Positions 62,801 through 64,000 of a DNA stretch of 64,000 nucleotides are shown piece after piece. The DNA lies in assembly GCA_013433145.1 (NCBI GenBank), contig CM024172.1, forward strand, positions 10,688,053 to 10,752,052, written 5' to 3'. The position numbers and the translations under genes were made by a program. Positions within the stretch are counted from its first letter, which is position 1. Each line of letters starts with the position of its first letter. The notes under the pieces were generated by a model. That model was not told where the DNA came from, did no database searches, and saw only the letters and a list, made by a program, of their open reading frames with translations. This DNA comes from Ascaris suum. Lineage: Eukaryota; Nematoda; Chromadorea; Rhabditida; Ascarididae.

Positions 62801-64000
62801 TATATGAAAAAGTGTACAAAAATAGTAATAAAATGAGAAAAAATCAATTGAGCATTGAACATCTCTGAACGATTCTCTTCACTTCGAAGATGAAAAGAAC
62901 ACTTCAATAAATATAATCTCTATCTATATCTTTTGAATTGAAAATTTTACTCAATTTTTCAAGAAGAAATTCAAACGTAAAATAAAATCAAATAGTATAT
63001 TTCTCAAATTCAAATGAAGTACTAAAATTTTTGCCATTGCAACATTTCGAAGAGCTCCCAAGAAGAATTTCCCGAAGAGGTTTTCAGTTTAGAAATGCAA
63101 ACGTTCTTTACTCTTACTTATCTTCAGATTAGCAAACATGATATAGGCTTGGCTTTACAAAAAAGATTTGTGCTTTGATCATGTAGGTAATCCAGCATAT
63201 TGACCTGAAATTTCTTATTGTTTTCGGCATTCCTTGCTAGATTTTTTTAAGTATTATGTTTTCGTATATTTCTTTGTGCAATTTTTTCATCCATTTATTG
63301 GTCTGTGCGCTTTAGATCTATAAGAAAATCCGCGCAAATTTTTTTTTTTTTGTTGCTAATTAAGTATGCAAATTCTATTGAGTGTGTGATCGTTCATACG
63401 AGTGCTAATTGGATATTCAAAGAGGCATACAAATAAAAGAATGCATATCGTCAATTATTTTCTACCTCTTAAAGTTATATATTTTATATCCTTTTCAACG
63501 TTTAGTAGGTAAATGTGCGTTTAATTTCAATTAATGAAAGCAATGCTTGGGACTAGAAGTTTTCTTTTCATTGTAATTTTACAAGAATTAAACATCGCAT
63601 TGATTAAACCTCATTTTAAAAAACCACTAGGTTTTTTTTTCTTCGAAAAAATGCGTCTATTTGTTATCTATTTGCTTAAAAATAGTAGAAATAAATGGGC
63701 ACTTTGATAGTGATAATTTTGCTATGCGAAATGATGCATAACGTTGCAAAATATCGCGACGATAAAATTACTCATAAATAATAGTAATAACTTCGATAAA
63801 TAGGAAGAAATAGGAGCTGAAATTAGATGAATATTGTCCACTTTTTGGGGAATTATATGGCTAAAATGGCGATATGCATTAATTAGCCGCCTTCGAGAGT
63901 ATCCTCCACTTCAGCCACATCTTACGAATTGCTAACACTGAAATAGGAGTGAAGTGAACATAAGAAGATTGCTGCTATTGATGTTTGTTTCCTCTCAAGA
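56851..64000. other. Upstream flank of the membrane gene, no confident gene
   Basis: GC-richer islands at 57.03-57.37 kb and 58.2-58.75 kb are followed by AT-rich sequence. The longest frame (60539-60150 on the minus strand, 129 codons) crosses purine-rich low-complexity sequence and looks like chance. G-runs occur at 62191-62250 and 62763-62786. Confidence 0.45.

Overview
This is an AT-rich animal (eukaryotic) window, most likely from a nematode with an expanded genome. Three things point that way. A KIF21/KLP-12-type kinesin is split into 23 small exons by long AT-rich introns. Intron ends follow GT...TTTCAG/TTTTAG-like signals. Both gene starts have a short acceptor-like motif just upstream of the ATG, as expected for spliced-leader addition. 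No species-specific marker was seen and the species was not identified. No operons, CRISPR arrays, rRNA genes or convincing tRNA genes were found.

Layout. Positions 1-19.8 kb hold no gene I can defend: AT-rich intergenic DNA with long (TA)n tracts, small tandem repeats, G/C homopolymer runs and a few chance-length open frames. About 19.9-22.9 kb is visibly more GC-rich. On the minus strand it carries a decayed non-LTR retrotransposon (RTE-like reverse-transcriptase motifs with stops and frameshifts), ending next to a (CT)n(AT)n compound microsatellite. From 23,672 to about 48.6 kb the plus strand carries one large gene, a kinesin-4 family motor of the KIF21A/B (C. elegans klp-12) type. I reconstructed 23 exons whose phases join without a break into about 1,047 codons: motor domain, neck, coiled coils, an acidic linker and a regulatory coiled coil. 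The C-terminal WD40 propeller typical of vertebrate KIF21 was not found.

Intron 21 of the kinesin contains a 32-bp minisatellite with 14 perfect CCTTATAAGG palindromes, which match the SRF/MADS CArG-box consensus. A second, unrelated minisatellite, also with a unit of about 32 bp, lies downstream at 50.25-50.59 kb.

From 56,842 down to 54,923 a compact minus-strand gene, convergent with the kinesin, was rebuilt from four phase-compatible exons. It encodes an unrecognised 189-residue protein with three tandem SQD(S/P)RR(L/T) heptads, a Cys-x6-Cys-x6-Cys cluster, a two-helix membrane hairpin and a Ser/Thr-rich tail. Positions 57-64 kb have no confident gene, although 57.03-57.37 kb is GC-rich and open in several frames.

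The two solid genes are not obviously linked in function. One is a cytoskeletal motor that in other animals restrains microtubule growth. The other is an orphan membrane protein. The least explained signals are the CArG-box array, the orphan membrane gene, the non-canonical splice sites in the kinesin, and several GC-rich islands with open frames inside its introns.
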